DNA from: Streptococcus mitis
Lineage (GTDB): Bacteria; Bacillota; Bacilli; Lactobacillales; Streptococcaceae
NCBI GenBank assembly: GCA_001560895.1
Contig: CP014326.1
Location: 1,748,001 to 1,812,000 of the forward strand
Direction of reading: 5' to 3'
Length of the DNA: 64,000 nt
Under the pieces are notes generated by a model, which was given only the letters and a program-made list of their open reading frames with translations, made no database searches and was not told the DNA's origin. A program made the position numbers and the translations under genes. Positions within the stretch are counted from its first letter, which is position 1. Every line of letters starts with the position of its first letter. Shown here piece after piece: positions 57,801 through 63,345 of the stretch.

Positions 57801-59060
57801 CGGAGAAGAATTAGATGCCGCACTCTTGAAATATCTGTCCTCCTGACCGGCAAGTTTTTCTATAGAACGACCATAGATACCACTTTCCCAACCAGAAGCC
57901 AGAGAAAAGGTATCTTTTTTGTCTAATGGTAATCCAGCAGCTGTAGCTGGTGCTGGATTTTCAAACGTTACAGAACTACTCAATGCTGAACCATCAGGTT
58001 TTGTACGTTCAAGTTTTTTAGTTTTAGGATTTAATTTACCTTGGATTGGAGAGTTATATTTTGCACGTGTAATGCTAGTTGGCATATTAACTTCTGCAGG
58101 AATTTGGATGAAATTTCGATATACATCTCCTCCATCTGTCTTATACGTATTAGCTAGATTTTCTGCATGATCATTATAAAAGACAAGCCAATCTAATGAA
58201 GTAATCTTCCCACTAGCGTCTTTATTATATTTAACTTTATAATTTGTAACTCTAGAAACTACATTAACAGCGTCATCTGTAGACGTGTATTTATTAACAT
58301 CATTAAGGATATAGGCATCACTATGACCATTTGCGGCTGCATTTGTACCTTCTGAATAGGCAACTTCCGCTCTAAAAGCATTATTCTTATCTAATGCTTT
58401 ACCGTTACGTGAGTCGTTAGATCCTGTGTTTTCGATTGAGTTAGATTCTGATTTTTTCTCAGTGTTTTCTGCTTTTTTACCTACAGTTGGTTGTCCGTTA
58501 GTAGTGTCTACTGCTGGAGTTTCTTTTTTCTCTACAGGTTTGTTTTTTAATTTAGTGTTCGCTGTAGTTACAAGTTTATTGTAAGCTTTTGTGATTTCAT
58601 CTTGAGTTGTTGCGTTTGCTAATGTAGCTTTTGCAGCTTCTAAGTCAGCTTTTAATACCGCAACACTCTCTTCTGTTTTGCTTTCGTATGTTCCGTTAGC
58701 TAATTTTGCTTCGATTTCTGCAATGTAGTTTTCAAGTTTAGTTTTGTCTAAAGCTTTAACTTCTTTTGCAGTTTCTCCATCAAGTTTTGCTGCTACAGCT
58801 GGTGTTGTAGCAACTTCTGACTTGATTTCTGCTACAGCAGCAGGTGCCTCATAAGTCTTGCCATCTCCGTTCGGTGTAGGGGTAACATTCCCAGTAGTCG
58901 AGTTGCTTTCTACAGTAGTTTCTGCTGTGTTTGCATGGACCACTTGAGTAGCTAAGCTAGCTCCGACCGCAAAAACAAGAGAACAACCGAATAGGAAGTG
59001 CTTCCCTTTTTTGATCATTCTCCAGTTCTTTTGCTCTGCATTTTTACGATTAAAATACAT
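45861..59060 (-). CDS. Giant LPNTG-anchored multi-repeat surface adhesin (4399 residues)
   Basis: The signal peptide is residues 1-43 with WRMIKKGKHFLFGCSLVFAVGAS (YSIRK-like) and cleavage after VVHA. Layout (approximate residues): helical segment 88-181; unique, probably ligand-binding region 228-501; Rib-type repeat 508-579; Ig-like unit 628-707; spacer with a TVTYPDGS-type module to 906; three near-identical units of about 250 residues 906-1657; diverged Rib repeat 1657-1741; two thrombospondin-3 calcium repeats 1744-1791; six Rib repeats 1794-2292; eight thrombospondin-3 repeats (DTDGDGLTDKEEADKGTDP) 2294-2474; fourteen exact 90-residue Ig-like (Big_6-type) repeats 2487-3747; eight 70-residue DPSNLTEAEKAKV repeats 3747-4321; then LPNTG, hydrophobic segment and RRRKEDEEA. 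Sortase should link it to the wall as a long calcium-stiffened stalk. The ligand is unknown. Confidence 0.95.
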   Translation of the reverse strand: MYFNRKNAEQKNWRMIKKGKHFLFGCSLVFAVGASLATQVVHANTAETTVESNSTTGNVTPTPNGDGKTYEAPAAVAEIKSEVATTPAVAAKLDGETAKEVKALDKTKLENYIAEIEAKLANGTYESKTEESVAVLKADLEAAKATLANATTQDEITKAYNKLVTTANTKLKNKPVEKKETPAVDTTNGQPTVGKKAENTEKKSESNSIENTGSNDSRNGKALDKNNAFRAEVAYSEGTNAAANGHSDAYILNDVNKYTSTDDAVNVVSRVTNYKVKYNKDASGKITSLDWLVFYNDHAENLANTYKTDGGDVYRNFIQIPAEVNMPTSITRAKYNSPIQGKLNPKTKKLERTKPDGSALSSSVTFENPAPATAAGLPLDKKDTFSLASGWESGIYGRSIEKLAGQEDRYFKSAASNSSPRTKELLDNVALNDKRLIVDRSTTGGSGYDGYAWSFRTEVPATTSNEQLKDMKVVFGMMRSATAGANAGFANIATNPIKMWQSDVSTPTAKDQTVKVGQKPDATKSIGNLDTLPKGTTVKYKDAVDTQTPGEKRATAVVTYPDTSTKEVPVKVIVEKEKEAVAPAKPVTPKPEAPKPSAPAPDAATNKPAAGAATNNPAATPTTSGPEIVNDLAGKASTPADVTVKAPAGSTVKLYNKDGVVIGEAVANDQGVATIHPTNSLPEGEITATSTPAGGKESAKSAPITVTKTPLTIKDGGVTGNNDTRLLVSKDIITVYPGDKIDVDVIAQATALEKFSVEKNPTAISGVLPTGGFLDKSRGATIKQRDAKYSGTVAMNQPAGTTEVVFHARNRDKPTTLYRALIVNVLETAKKYEPVAGTKVDIADSNGVSETEKNKIIEAVKSANPSLPADSQYSVDEKGNLTITYPDGSKDKIAAAYLVNPTTPAVAPTVEIPYSNKATKEVYVYGGEENSFDIKFKDDSGKIASATVKQGGNKAFADVAGEANTINTQYGFKANVINAETPATEKAPAVITYSGTPAATDGLSQDRLDAATKGENPEGMALGWRYATATDTDGAYIENGAVGGTNATDPGAFRVMLKGQTQKYDIATPTEKVTVADPANVTDADLAKIKEKLQLEYSQNNDDANLADKKGQAVADKDSKIKSVEKDADGNLVVTYKDGSQDKKPLSEFVTKETTAVAPTVEIPYSNKDTKEVYVYAGEENSFDIKFKDDSGKIASATVRQGGNKAFADVAGEANTINTQYGFKANVINAETPATEKAPAVITYSGTPAATDGLAKDKLEAATKGENPEGMALGWRYATATDTDGALIENKAVGSSTATDPGAFRVMLKGQTQKYDIATPTEKVTVADPANVTDADLAKIKEKLQLEYSQNNDDANLADKKGQAVADKDAKIQSVTKDDKGNLVVTYKDGSQDKKPLSEFVTKETTAVAPTVEIPYSNKATKEVYVYGGEENSFDIKFKDDSGKIASATVKQGGNKAFADVAGEANTINTQYGFKANVINAETPATAEAPAVITYSGTPAATDGLAKDKLEAATKGENPEGMALGWRYATATDKDGAFIENKAVGSSTATDPGAFRVMLKGQTQKYDIATPTEKVTVADPANVTEAELAKIKEKVQLEYSQNNDDANLADKKGQAVTDKDAKIKSIEKDADGNLVVTYKDGSQDKKPLSEFVTKKPTDADKNEPTAKPQTVDKGTTPKAEDSIGNVKDLPKGTTVAYKEPVDTTTPGEKDATVVVTYPDGSKEEVPVKVTVKEPSSPEDPATKDTDGDGLTDKEEAEKGTDPTKADTDGDGVTDKEEVEKGTDPKDPNSKPENPSAPTDADKNEPTPKAQTVDKGTTPKAEDSIGNVKDLPKGTTVAFKDPVDTTTPGEKPATVVVTYPDGSKEEVPVKVTVTDPSSKPTDADKNEPTPKAQTVDKGTEPKAEDSIGNLKDLPKGTTVAFKDPVDTTTPGEKPATVVVTYPDGSKEEVPVKVTVKEPSSAPTDADKNEPTPKAQTVDKGTEPKAEDSIGNLKDLPKGTTVAFKDPVDTTTPGEKPATVVVTYPDGSKEEVPVKVTVKEPSSAPTDADKNEPTPKAQTVDKGTTPKAEDSIGNVKDLPKGTTVAFKDPVDTTTPGEKPATVVVTYPDGSKEEVPVKVTVKEPSSAPTDADKNEPTPKAQTVDKGTTPKAEDSIGNVKDLPKGTTVAFKDPVDTTTPGEKPATVVVTYPDGSKEEVPVKVTVTDPSSKPTDADKNEPTPKAQTVDKGTEPKAEDSIGNLKDLPKGTTVAFKDPVDTTTPGEKPATVVVTYPDGSKEEVPVKVTVTDPSSPEDPTTKDTDGDGLTDKEEADKGTDPKKADTDGDGLTDKEEADKGTDPKKADTDGDGLTDKEEADKGTDPKKADTDGDGLTDKEEADKGTDPKKADTDGDGLTDKEEADKGTDPKKADTDGDGLTDKEEADKGTDPKKADTDGDGLTDKEEADKGTDPKKADTDGDGFTDKEEVAKGTDPKDPNSKPEDPATPDTKAPAKPEIKTDLTDKAGTKTPVEVTAEPGSKVELFDKDGNKLGEGVADENGKATITPTKELPAGDVTAKATDPAGNVSEPSTPEKATADTKAPAKPEIKTDLTDKAGTKTPVEVSAEPGSKVELFDKDGNKLGEGVADENGKATITPTKELPAGDVTAKATDPAGNVSEPSTPEKATADTKAPAKPEIKTDLTDKAGTKTPVEVTAEPGSKVELFDKDGNKLGEGVADENGKATITPTKELPAGDVTAKATDPAGNVSEPSTPEKATADTKAPAKPEIKTDLTDKAGTKTPVEVTAEPGSKVELFDKDGNKLGEGVADENGKATITPTKELPAGDVTAKATDPAGNVSEPSTPEKATADTKAPAKPEIKTDLTDKAGTKTPVEVTAEPGSKVELFDKDGNKLGEGVADENGKATITPTKELPAGDVTAKATDPAGNVSEPSTPEKATADTKAPAKPEIKTDLTDKAGTKTPVEVSAEPGSKVELFDKDGNKLGEGVADENGKATITPTKELPAGDVTAKATDPAGNVSEPSTPEKATADTKAPAKPEIKTDLTDKAGTKTPVEVTAEPGSKVELFDKDGNKLGEGVADENGKATITPTKELPAGDVTAKATDPAGNVSEPSTPEKATADTKAPAKPEIKTDLTDKAGTKTPVEVSAEPGSKVELFDKDGHKLGEGVADENGKATITPTKELPAGDVTAKATDPAGNVSEPSAPATATKDTKAPAKPEVKTDLTDKAGTKTPVEVTAEPGSKVELFDKDGHKLGEGVADENGKATITPTKELPAGDVTAKATDPAGNVSEPSAPATATKDTKAPAKPEVKTDLTDKAGTKTPVEVTAEPGSKVELFDKDGHKLGEGVADENGKATITPTKELPAGDVTAKATDPAGNVSEPSVPATATKDTKAPAKPEVKTDLTDKAGTKTPVEVTAEPGSKVELFDKDGNKLGEGVADENGKATITPTKELPAGDVTAKATDPAGNVSEPSVPATATKDTKAPAKPEVKTDLTDKAGTKTPVEVTAEPGSKVELFDKDGHKLGEGVADENGKATITPTKELPAGDVTAKATDPAGNVSEPSVPATATKDTKAPAKPEVKTDLTDKAGTKTPVEVTAEPGSKVELFDKDGHKLGEGVADENGKATITPTKELPAGDVTAKATDPAGNVSEPSAPATATKDTKAPAKPEVKTDLTDKAGTKTPVEVTAEPGSKVELFDKDGHKLGEGVADENGKATITPTKELPAGDVTAKATDPAGNVSEPSVPATATKDTKAPAKPAVTPVVDPSNLTEAEKAKVADEVKKANPTVTDVKVGKDGTTTVTFPDGSTAVIPSGDAVKKSSDNAVKDPAVTPVVDPSNLTEAEKAKVADEVKKSNPTVTDVKVGKDGTTTVTFPDGSTAVIPSGDAVKKSSDNVVKDPAVTPVVDPSNLTEAEKAKVADEVKKANPTVTDVKVGKDGTTTVTFPDGSTAVIPSGDAVKKSSDNVVKDPAVTPVVDPSNLTEAEKAKVADEVKKSNPTVTDVKVGKDGTTTVTFPDGSTAVIPSGDAVKKSSDNVVKDPAVTPVVDPSNLTEAEKAKVADEVKKANPTVTDVKVGKDGTTIVTFPDGSTAVIPSGDAVKKSSDNVVKDPAVTPVVDPSNLTEAEKAKVADAVKKANPTVTDVKVGKDGTTTVTFPDGSTAVIPSGDTVKKSSDNAVKDPAVTPVVDPSNLTEAEKAKVADAVKKANPTVTDVKVGKDGTTTVTFPDGSTAVIPSGDTVKKSNPTATDVNVGKNGTTAVIPAAKADDMSKDADGVKDPSVTPVVDPSNLTDAEKAKVAEAVKKANPTATDVKVGKDGTTTVTFPDGSTAVIPAAKAVTSAEQGSHAVAPAAKAVTSAEQGSHATTPAKKAGAKELPNTGTADSTVAMVAAAASALLGLGLAGRRRKEDEEA
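46100..47820 (-). repeat. 210-bp tandem repeats (eight copies, 70 residues each)
   Basis: The GGATCTAC-type marker recurs every 210 bp (46531, 46741, 46951, 47161, 47371, 47581, 47791), with one diverged copy near 46241 and a truncated partial copy at about 46280-46390. The residue before the NPTVTD motif alternates Ala/Ser/Ala/Ser in the first four copies. Confidence 0.95.
47821..51601 (-). repeat. 270-bp tandem repeats (fourteen copies, 90 residues each)
   Basis: The start marker TTAGCTGGAG occurs at 47821 and then every 270 bp exactly to 51601, with no insertions or deletions. Copies differ only at a few sites (for example SAEPGS/TAEPGS, NKLGEG/HKLGEG). Confidence 0.98.
51640..52180 (-). 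repeat. 66-bp tandem repeats coding eight thrombospondin-3 units
   Basis: Seven DTDGDGLTDKEEADKGTDP units and one diverged terminal DTDGDGFTDKEEVAKGTDP unit. DxDxDG is the calcium-binding signature. Confidence 0.95.
52186..53680 (-). repeat. Tandem Rib-type repeats (six copies, about 83 residues each)
   Basis: Two subtypes, GTTP/IGNV and GTEP/IGNL, are interspersed. The period is about 246-249 bp. Confidence 0.93.
54090..56345 (-). repeat. Three tandem units of about 750 bp
   Basis: Each codes VAPTVEIPYSNKxTKEV ... DPGAFRVMLKGQTQ ... VTYKDGSQDKKPLSEFV. Start markers fall near 54831, 55581 and 56333. Confidence 0.93.
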
Positions 59061-59100
59061 TACATTTTCTCCTTTTGATTTCTAAAAAATAGCATGTAGT

Positions 59101-59182
<82 letters not shown>

Positions 59183-59187
59183 TCAAC

Positions 59188-59216
59188 ATTATAATTTATA
59201 TAAGCAGATTTGTCAA
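59188..59216 (-). promoter_or_regulatory. Consensus promoter of the giant adhesin
   Basis: -35 TTGACA (59211-59216), 17-bp spacer and -10 TATAAT (59188-59193) on the minus strand, a perfect sigma-A promoter. The predicted start is near 59181-59182, the first bases of the hexamer tract. Confidence 0.92.
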
Positions 59217-59449
59217 TTATATTAATTATTTTTTATTTTTTTCCAGTATTTTCAGAAAATTTCAGGATTTGAACTATTTATTATATTATAATATTGCAAT
59301 AAAAATAAAATCCCCCTTTTCTTCAAAACTATGATAAATGCCATTTTTTGAATACTTATAAATAATATATTGATTTTGCCTACAGCTAGCTCATCCCTTT
59401 TGAGTGTCAAAAAGTAGAGAACTATGAAAGTAAAGCTTATCAGATAGCA
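59217..59449. other. AT-rich intergenic region, no gene seen
   Basis: Upstream of the adhesin promoter: AT-rich sequence with short A/T runs and no convincing open frame, RNA gene or repeat. Confidence 0.6.
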
Positions 59450-59565
59450 ATACTCTTCGAAAATCTCTTCAAACTACGTCAGCTTGGATCTGCAACCTCA
59501 AAACTAGTGTTTTGAGCAACCTGCAGCTAGCTTCCTAGTTTGCTCTTTCATTTTCATTGAGTATA
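59450..59565 (-). repeat. BOX element between ritR and the giant adhesin
   Basis: It runs from ATACTCTTCGAAAATCTC to TTTCATTGAGTATA, about 116 bp, boxA-boxC with a partial middle. Confidence 0.9.
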
Positions 59566-59568
59566 AAC

Positions 59569-59740
59569 TATGGTCAAGAAGAAATCATTTTCTCTGACCA
59601 TCTCTTTGAAGCCTTACAAGACATCTAGGGACCTGTATTTTTGCCTCTTCAAAAAAAGCCCCATACTATCTGGGGTTCAGGAATTCCTGTTACAGATAGT
59701 ATAGAGCTCAAACAGCAGTTACACGAGGATGACTGCCTTT
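59569..59740 (+). pseudogene. Possible gene remnant (unknown family), interrupted by TAG
   Basis: On the plus strand a frame reads YGQEEIIFSDHLFEALQDI, then TAG at 59626-59628, then GPVFLPLQKKPHTIWGSG and IPVTDSIELKQQLHEDD, continuing into the antisense of ritR. The composition looks protein-like, without ATG or SD, and the BOX starts where the 5' part would be. I do not recognise the family; it may be chance. Confidence 0.3.
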
Positions 59741-60430
59741 CTATTCTTGCATGGCATAACCAACACCACGCACGGTTTTAATGTAGCTTTTTTGACCTTT
59801 TACATCAAGCTTGCTACGTAGATAACGGATATAGACATCCACGATATTAGTTTCGGTCGCACTTTCATACTTCCAGACACTTTCCAACAACTGCTCACGA
59901 GTCAGGACTTTCTTGCTTCCCATAAGAGTAGCCAAAAGATCATACTCACGACGCGTCAGAGCAATCATCTCTTCGCCACGATAAACAGTATGATGTTCTA
60001 CATCCATACGCAGATTTCGGTAAGACGTTGGAACCTTCATCTGACTACAGTGTTGGTCGATAAAGTCCCGACCTCGGAAAATCGCTGAAATACGAGCTAC
60101 CAGATTCTCAATAATAACTGGCTTATAGATGTAAGAAACGGCAAAGCGTTGGATTGCCTCAAGCTGATCTTGCAATTCTTCTCGATGGTCCAAGACCATG
60201 ATGACTGAAGCTGGCTTAGTCCGACTCAGCTTATCTGCAAAATCCTGGGCTGTCATATCCCCCAGTTGAGCATTCAATAAAATCAAGTCATAGTCTGTCT
60301 GAAGAGCCATGGAGAGGGCTTTTTGCCCCTCCTCAACCTGATCAACTCGGTATTGCTCTTTTTGGAGTTCCAAACTTAAAAAGTGAGCTAGATTTCGTTC
60401 TTTCTCAAGTAATAAAATCCGTTTCCCCAT
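59741..60430 (-). CDS. ritR: Orphan redox response regulator RitR (OmpR family)
   Basis: 229 residues: receiver domain 1-120, linker, winged-helix DNA-binding domain about 135-228 (LTRREYDLLATLM; TNIVDVYIRYLRSKLD; VRGVGYAMQE). The usual phosphoacceptor Asp is N53 (LILLNAQLGD), and the linker has C128. Both match pneumococcal RitR, whose activity depends on oxidation of Cys128 rather than phosphorylation. RitR represses iron uptake (piu) and affects peroxide defence. It follows gnd by eleven bases with no kinase gene nearby. Confidence 0.94.
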   Translation of the reverse strand: MGKRILLLEKERNLAHFLSLELQKEQYRVDQVEEGQKALSMALQTDYDLILLNAQLGDMTAQDFADKLSRTKPASVIMVLDHREELQDQLEAIQRFAVSYIYKPVIIENLVARISAIFRGRDFIDQHCSQMKVPTSYRNLRMDVEHHTVYRGEEMIALTRREYDLLATLMGSKKVLTREQLLESVWKYESATETNIVDVYIRYLRSKLDVKGQKSYIKTVRGVGYAMQE

Positions 60431-60441
60431 GGCAGACCTAC

Positions 60442-61866
60442 TTATTTTTCATCATACCAAGAGTAGTGGAATGTTCCTTCTTTGTCTTTACGTTGGTAAG
60501 TGTGGGCACCAAAGTAGTCACGTTGCGCTTGGATCAAGTTAGCTGGAAGGTCAGCTGAACGGTAGCTATCAAAGTAAGTAATAGCTGCTGAGAAAGTTGG
60601 TACTGGCACACCAGCTTGAACCGCAAGAGCTACGATATCACGCACTGCTTGTTGGTACTTAGCAGTAACATCCAAGAAGTATTCATCCAAAAGAAGGTTC
60701 GCAAGGTCTGCATCACGGTTGTAAGCATCTGTAATCTTTTGCAAGAAACGAGAACGGATGATACAGCCATCACGCCAGATAGATGCGATATCTGCAAATG
60801 GCAAGTTCCAGTTGTTTTCTTTAGAAGCTACACGCAATTGAGCAAAACCTTGTGCGTATGAAATGATTTTTGAGAAGTAAAGAGCTTGACGGATTTTTTC
60901 AATCAACTCAGCCTTGTCTCCTTCAAATGTGAAGGTAGCTGGTTTTGGAAGCACCTTGCTAGCATGTACACGTTCTTCTTTGTAAGTTGAAATGTAACGT
61001 GCAAATACTGACTCAGTGATGAGTGACAATGGTACACCAAGGTCAAGTGATGATTGGCTAGTCCATTTACCAGTTCCCTTGTTACCTGCAGCATCAAGGA
61101 TGTAGTCTACGATTGGCCCATCTTGACCTTCATCGTCTTTACGGCTCAAGATATCAGCTGTGATTTCGATCAAGTAGCTGTCCAATTCACCCTTGTTCCA
61201 CTCAGTAAAGATTTCAGCCATATCCTCTGCAGAAAGGCCTAGCAAGTGTTGCATCAAGTCATAGCTTTCTGCGATCAATTGCATGTCACCATACTCAATA
61301 CCGTTGTGAACCATTTTCACATAGTGACCAGCTCCATCAGGACCGATGTAAGTCACACATGGTTTGCCATCTTCTGGTGCTTTAGCTGAGATTTCTTCAA
61401 GAACATCCGCAACCAATTCGTAGGCTTCTTTTTGTCCACCAGGCATGATAGAAGGACCTTCAAGGGCACCTTTTTCACCACCAGAAACCCCAGTGCCGAT
61501 AAAGTTGATACCTGAGTTTGCCAATTCTTCATTACGACGGATGGTATCTTTGTAGAAAGTATTTCCTCCGTCAATCAAGATATCACCCTTGTCAAGGTGT
61601 GGAAGAAGGGCTTGGATAGTAGCATCTGTACCAGGTCCAGCTTGAACCATCAACATGATACGACGAGGTTTTTCGATTGAGTTTACAAAACTTTCAACGT
61701 CATAGCTTGGTACAAAGTTCTTTTCAGGATGGCAAGCAATTACATCTTCAGTTTTTTCTTTACTACGGTTGTAAATAGCAACTGTGTAACCACGAGATTC
61801 AATATTTAGGGCAAGGTTACGGCCCATTACGGCCATACCTACGACACCAAAGTTAGCTTTTGTCAT
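60442..61866 (-). CDS. gnd: 6-phosphogluconate dehydrogenase (decarboxylating, NADP+)
   Basis: 474 residues, full length. The Rossmann motif [29 protein letters not shown] is at about 7-35, catalytic K in [15 protein letters not shown] (about 183-197) and the family C-terminus [20 protein letters not shown]. It makes ribulose 5-phosphate and NADPH in the oxidative pentose phosphate pathway. Cotranscription with redox regulator ritR is probable. SD AGGAG precedes the ATG. Confidence 0.98.
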   Translation of the reverse strand: MTKANFGVVGMAVMGRNLALNIESRGYTVAIYNRSKEKTEDVIACHPEKNFVPSYDVESFVNSIEKPRRIMLMVQAGPGTDATIQALLPHLDKGDILIDGGNTFYKDTIRRNEELANSGINFIGTGVSGGEKGALEGPSIMPGGQKEAYELVADVLEEISAKAPEDGKPCVTYIGPDGAGHYVKMVHNGIEYGDMQLIAESYDLMQHLLGLSAEDMAEIFTEWNKGELDSYLIEITADILSRKDDEGQDGPIVDYILDAAGNKGTGKWTSQSSLDLGVPLSLITESVFARYISTYKEERVHASKVLPKPATFTFEGDKAELIEKIRQALYFSKIISYAQGFAQLRVASKENNWNLPFADIASIWRDGCIIRSRFLQKITDAYNRDADLANLLLDEYFLDVTAKYQQAVRDIVALAVQAGVPVPTFSAAITYFDSYRSADLPANLIQAQRDYFGAHTYQRKDKEGTFHYSWYDEK

Positions 61867-61941
61867 TTGACACTCCTCTTGTTTAATTTGTTTTATTTTA
61901 TCATTTTTACTTTTGAAAAGAAAGAATTTTGTAACGACTGC

Positions 61942-63333
61942 TTAGTAGTCCAAGTCATCCGCATGGCCAGAACCATTTCCAACAAAGTATCCTGTCTTAC
62001 AGTTAAGGGTAAAGAGATAGGTTCCGTCTGGCTTGTAGAGGTTGTAATAACCATTGCCATTAACGATATTAACACGTTCAAGGATATATTGGTTGCCAGT
62101 GATATAGCCACGTGAACGTGAAGTCGCTAAAATTTGTTCCAAGACACCATCCGCAAAATCCCAGGCAGAGTTGTTACTATCATCAATAGCAGACTGATTA
62201 TAGGCAACACGACTAGCACTTCTTTGAACAGCAACCCCTGCACTCGAGAGACCCATATTGACTTCACTTCGACTACTTCTAGTCTCATTTGAACTACTTG
62301 GTTTTGTCTCACTAGTCGTATTTGAACTTGCTTGACTAGAACTGCTAGTTTGGCTTGAACTTGAGCTTGAAGCACTTGTTTGCTGGCTCTTACCAAGGCT
62401 AATAGCCTTATCTAGCACTTTGTCAATCTCAGTATTGCCAGTTTTAATATCCGTAAATTTAGCATCCGATTTGACTTTGGCATTGGTATCCAAAACACCA
62501 TCCACAATAGCTGGTTTTTCAAATTGAGCATTGACTTCTTGGATGGCCTTGATTTGCGTTTCTAAGCTGTCATATTTCGATTTAGCAAGTGCATGTTCGC
62601 GACTACCTTCCAGTTTATCAAGCAAGGTTTTGAGTTGACTCAGTTTATCAAACTGGCTATTCTTCAAAGCTGTTTTATTGCTATCAGTGTAGAAGGCATC
62701 GTATAAATTATTAAATTCTTCTACTTCTGCCTGCGTATTTGTGGTTGATTGAGAAGTCTGAATTTCCTTGGTCGAACGCGCTACTTGACGATAGACATAA
62801 TAAGCAGTTCCAAGGATAAGAACCGATACGGCTGCTAGAATCCCGTAAATCAACCATTTCTTCTTACTTTCTCCATCTTCACTATCCGTAACTCGAGAAA
62901 ATGTTGGGACTTCTTCCCCTTCAAACAATTGTACTTCTTCAGTCTCCAATTCTTCGACAAGAGGAGCTTCTGAAACTCGTGTTAATTCTAAATCATCAAA
63001 CTGACCCAATTCATCTTCTGGGGCTATAGAAGTTACTCCTGTTTCCTCACGAAGCTCTTGAAGCAAATTATCCAGAGTCTGAGGCTCCTCTACCTCTTCT
63101 TTTTCAACTAAATCATCCTTACTAAACTGACGCGTTTCAAACTTATCTGCCTCAATTTCATCTTTATGTTGCTTTACATACTTGTCTAAGATAGAATCTC
63201 CAGGCAATACACCTGCTTCCACCTCTTCGTTTTTACGCATGGCTTGTCCAACCGTTAGCTCTTTGGCATCTTCAAAATCAAATTGAGGTTCTTGATGTTC
63301 TGCCTTATGACGATTCCGTCTTATCTTACTCAT
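61942..63333 (-). CDS. mapZ: Midcell-anchored protein MapZ (LocZ)
   Basis: 463 residues. The acidic cytoplasmic domain (1-160) starts [20 protein letters not shown], with T67 in KFETRQF, a known StkP phosphosite in pneumococcus. One membrane segment is at about 163-184 ([22 protein letters not shown]). The extracellular part is helical (about 190-320), then a Ser/Thr/Gln-rich linker (about 323-360) and a C-terminal globular domain ending [20 protein letters not shown]. It marks the division site ahead of FtsZ by binding peptidoglycan. It lies upstream of gnd and downstream of the rRNA methylase gene. Confidence 0.93.
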   Translation of the reverse strand: MSKIRRNRHKAEHQEPQFDFEDAKELTVGQAMRKNEEVEAGVLPGDSILDKYVKQHKDEIEADKFETRQFSKDDLVEKEEVEEPQTLDNLLQELREETGVTSIAPEDELGQFDDLELTRVSEAPLVEELETEEVQLFEGEEVPTFSRVTDSEDGESKKKWLIYGILAAVSVLILGTAYYVYRQVARSTKEIQTSQSTTNTQAEVEEFNNLYDAFYTDSNKTALKNSQFDKLSQLKTLLDKLEGSREHALAKSKYDSLETQIKAIQEVNAQFEKPAIVDGVLDTNAKVKSDAKFTDIKTGNTEIDKVLDKAISLGKSQQTSASSSSSSQTSSSSQASSNTTSETKPSSSNETRSSRSEVNMGLSSAGVAVQRSASRVAYNQSAIDDSNNSAWDFADGVLEQILATSRSRGYITGNQYILERVNIVNGNGYYNLYKPDGTYLFTLNCKTGYFVGNGSGHADDLDY

Positions 63334-63345
63334 GAGTATCCCTTT

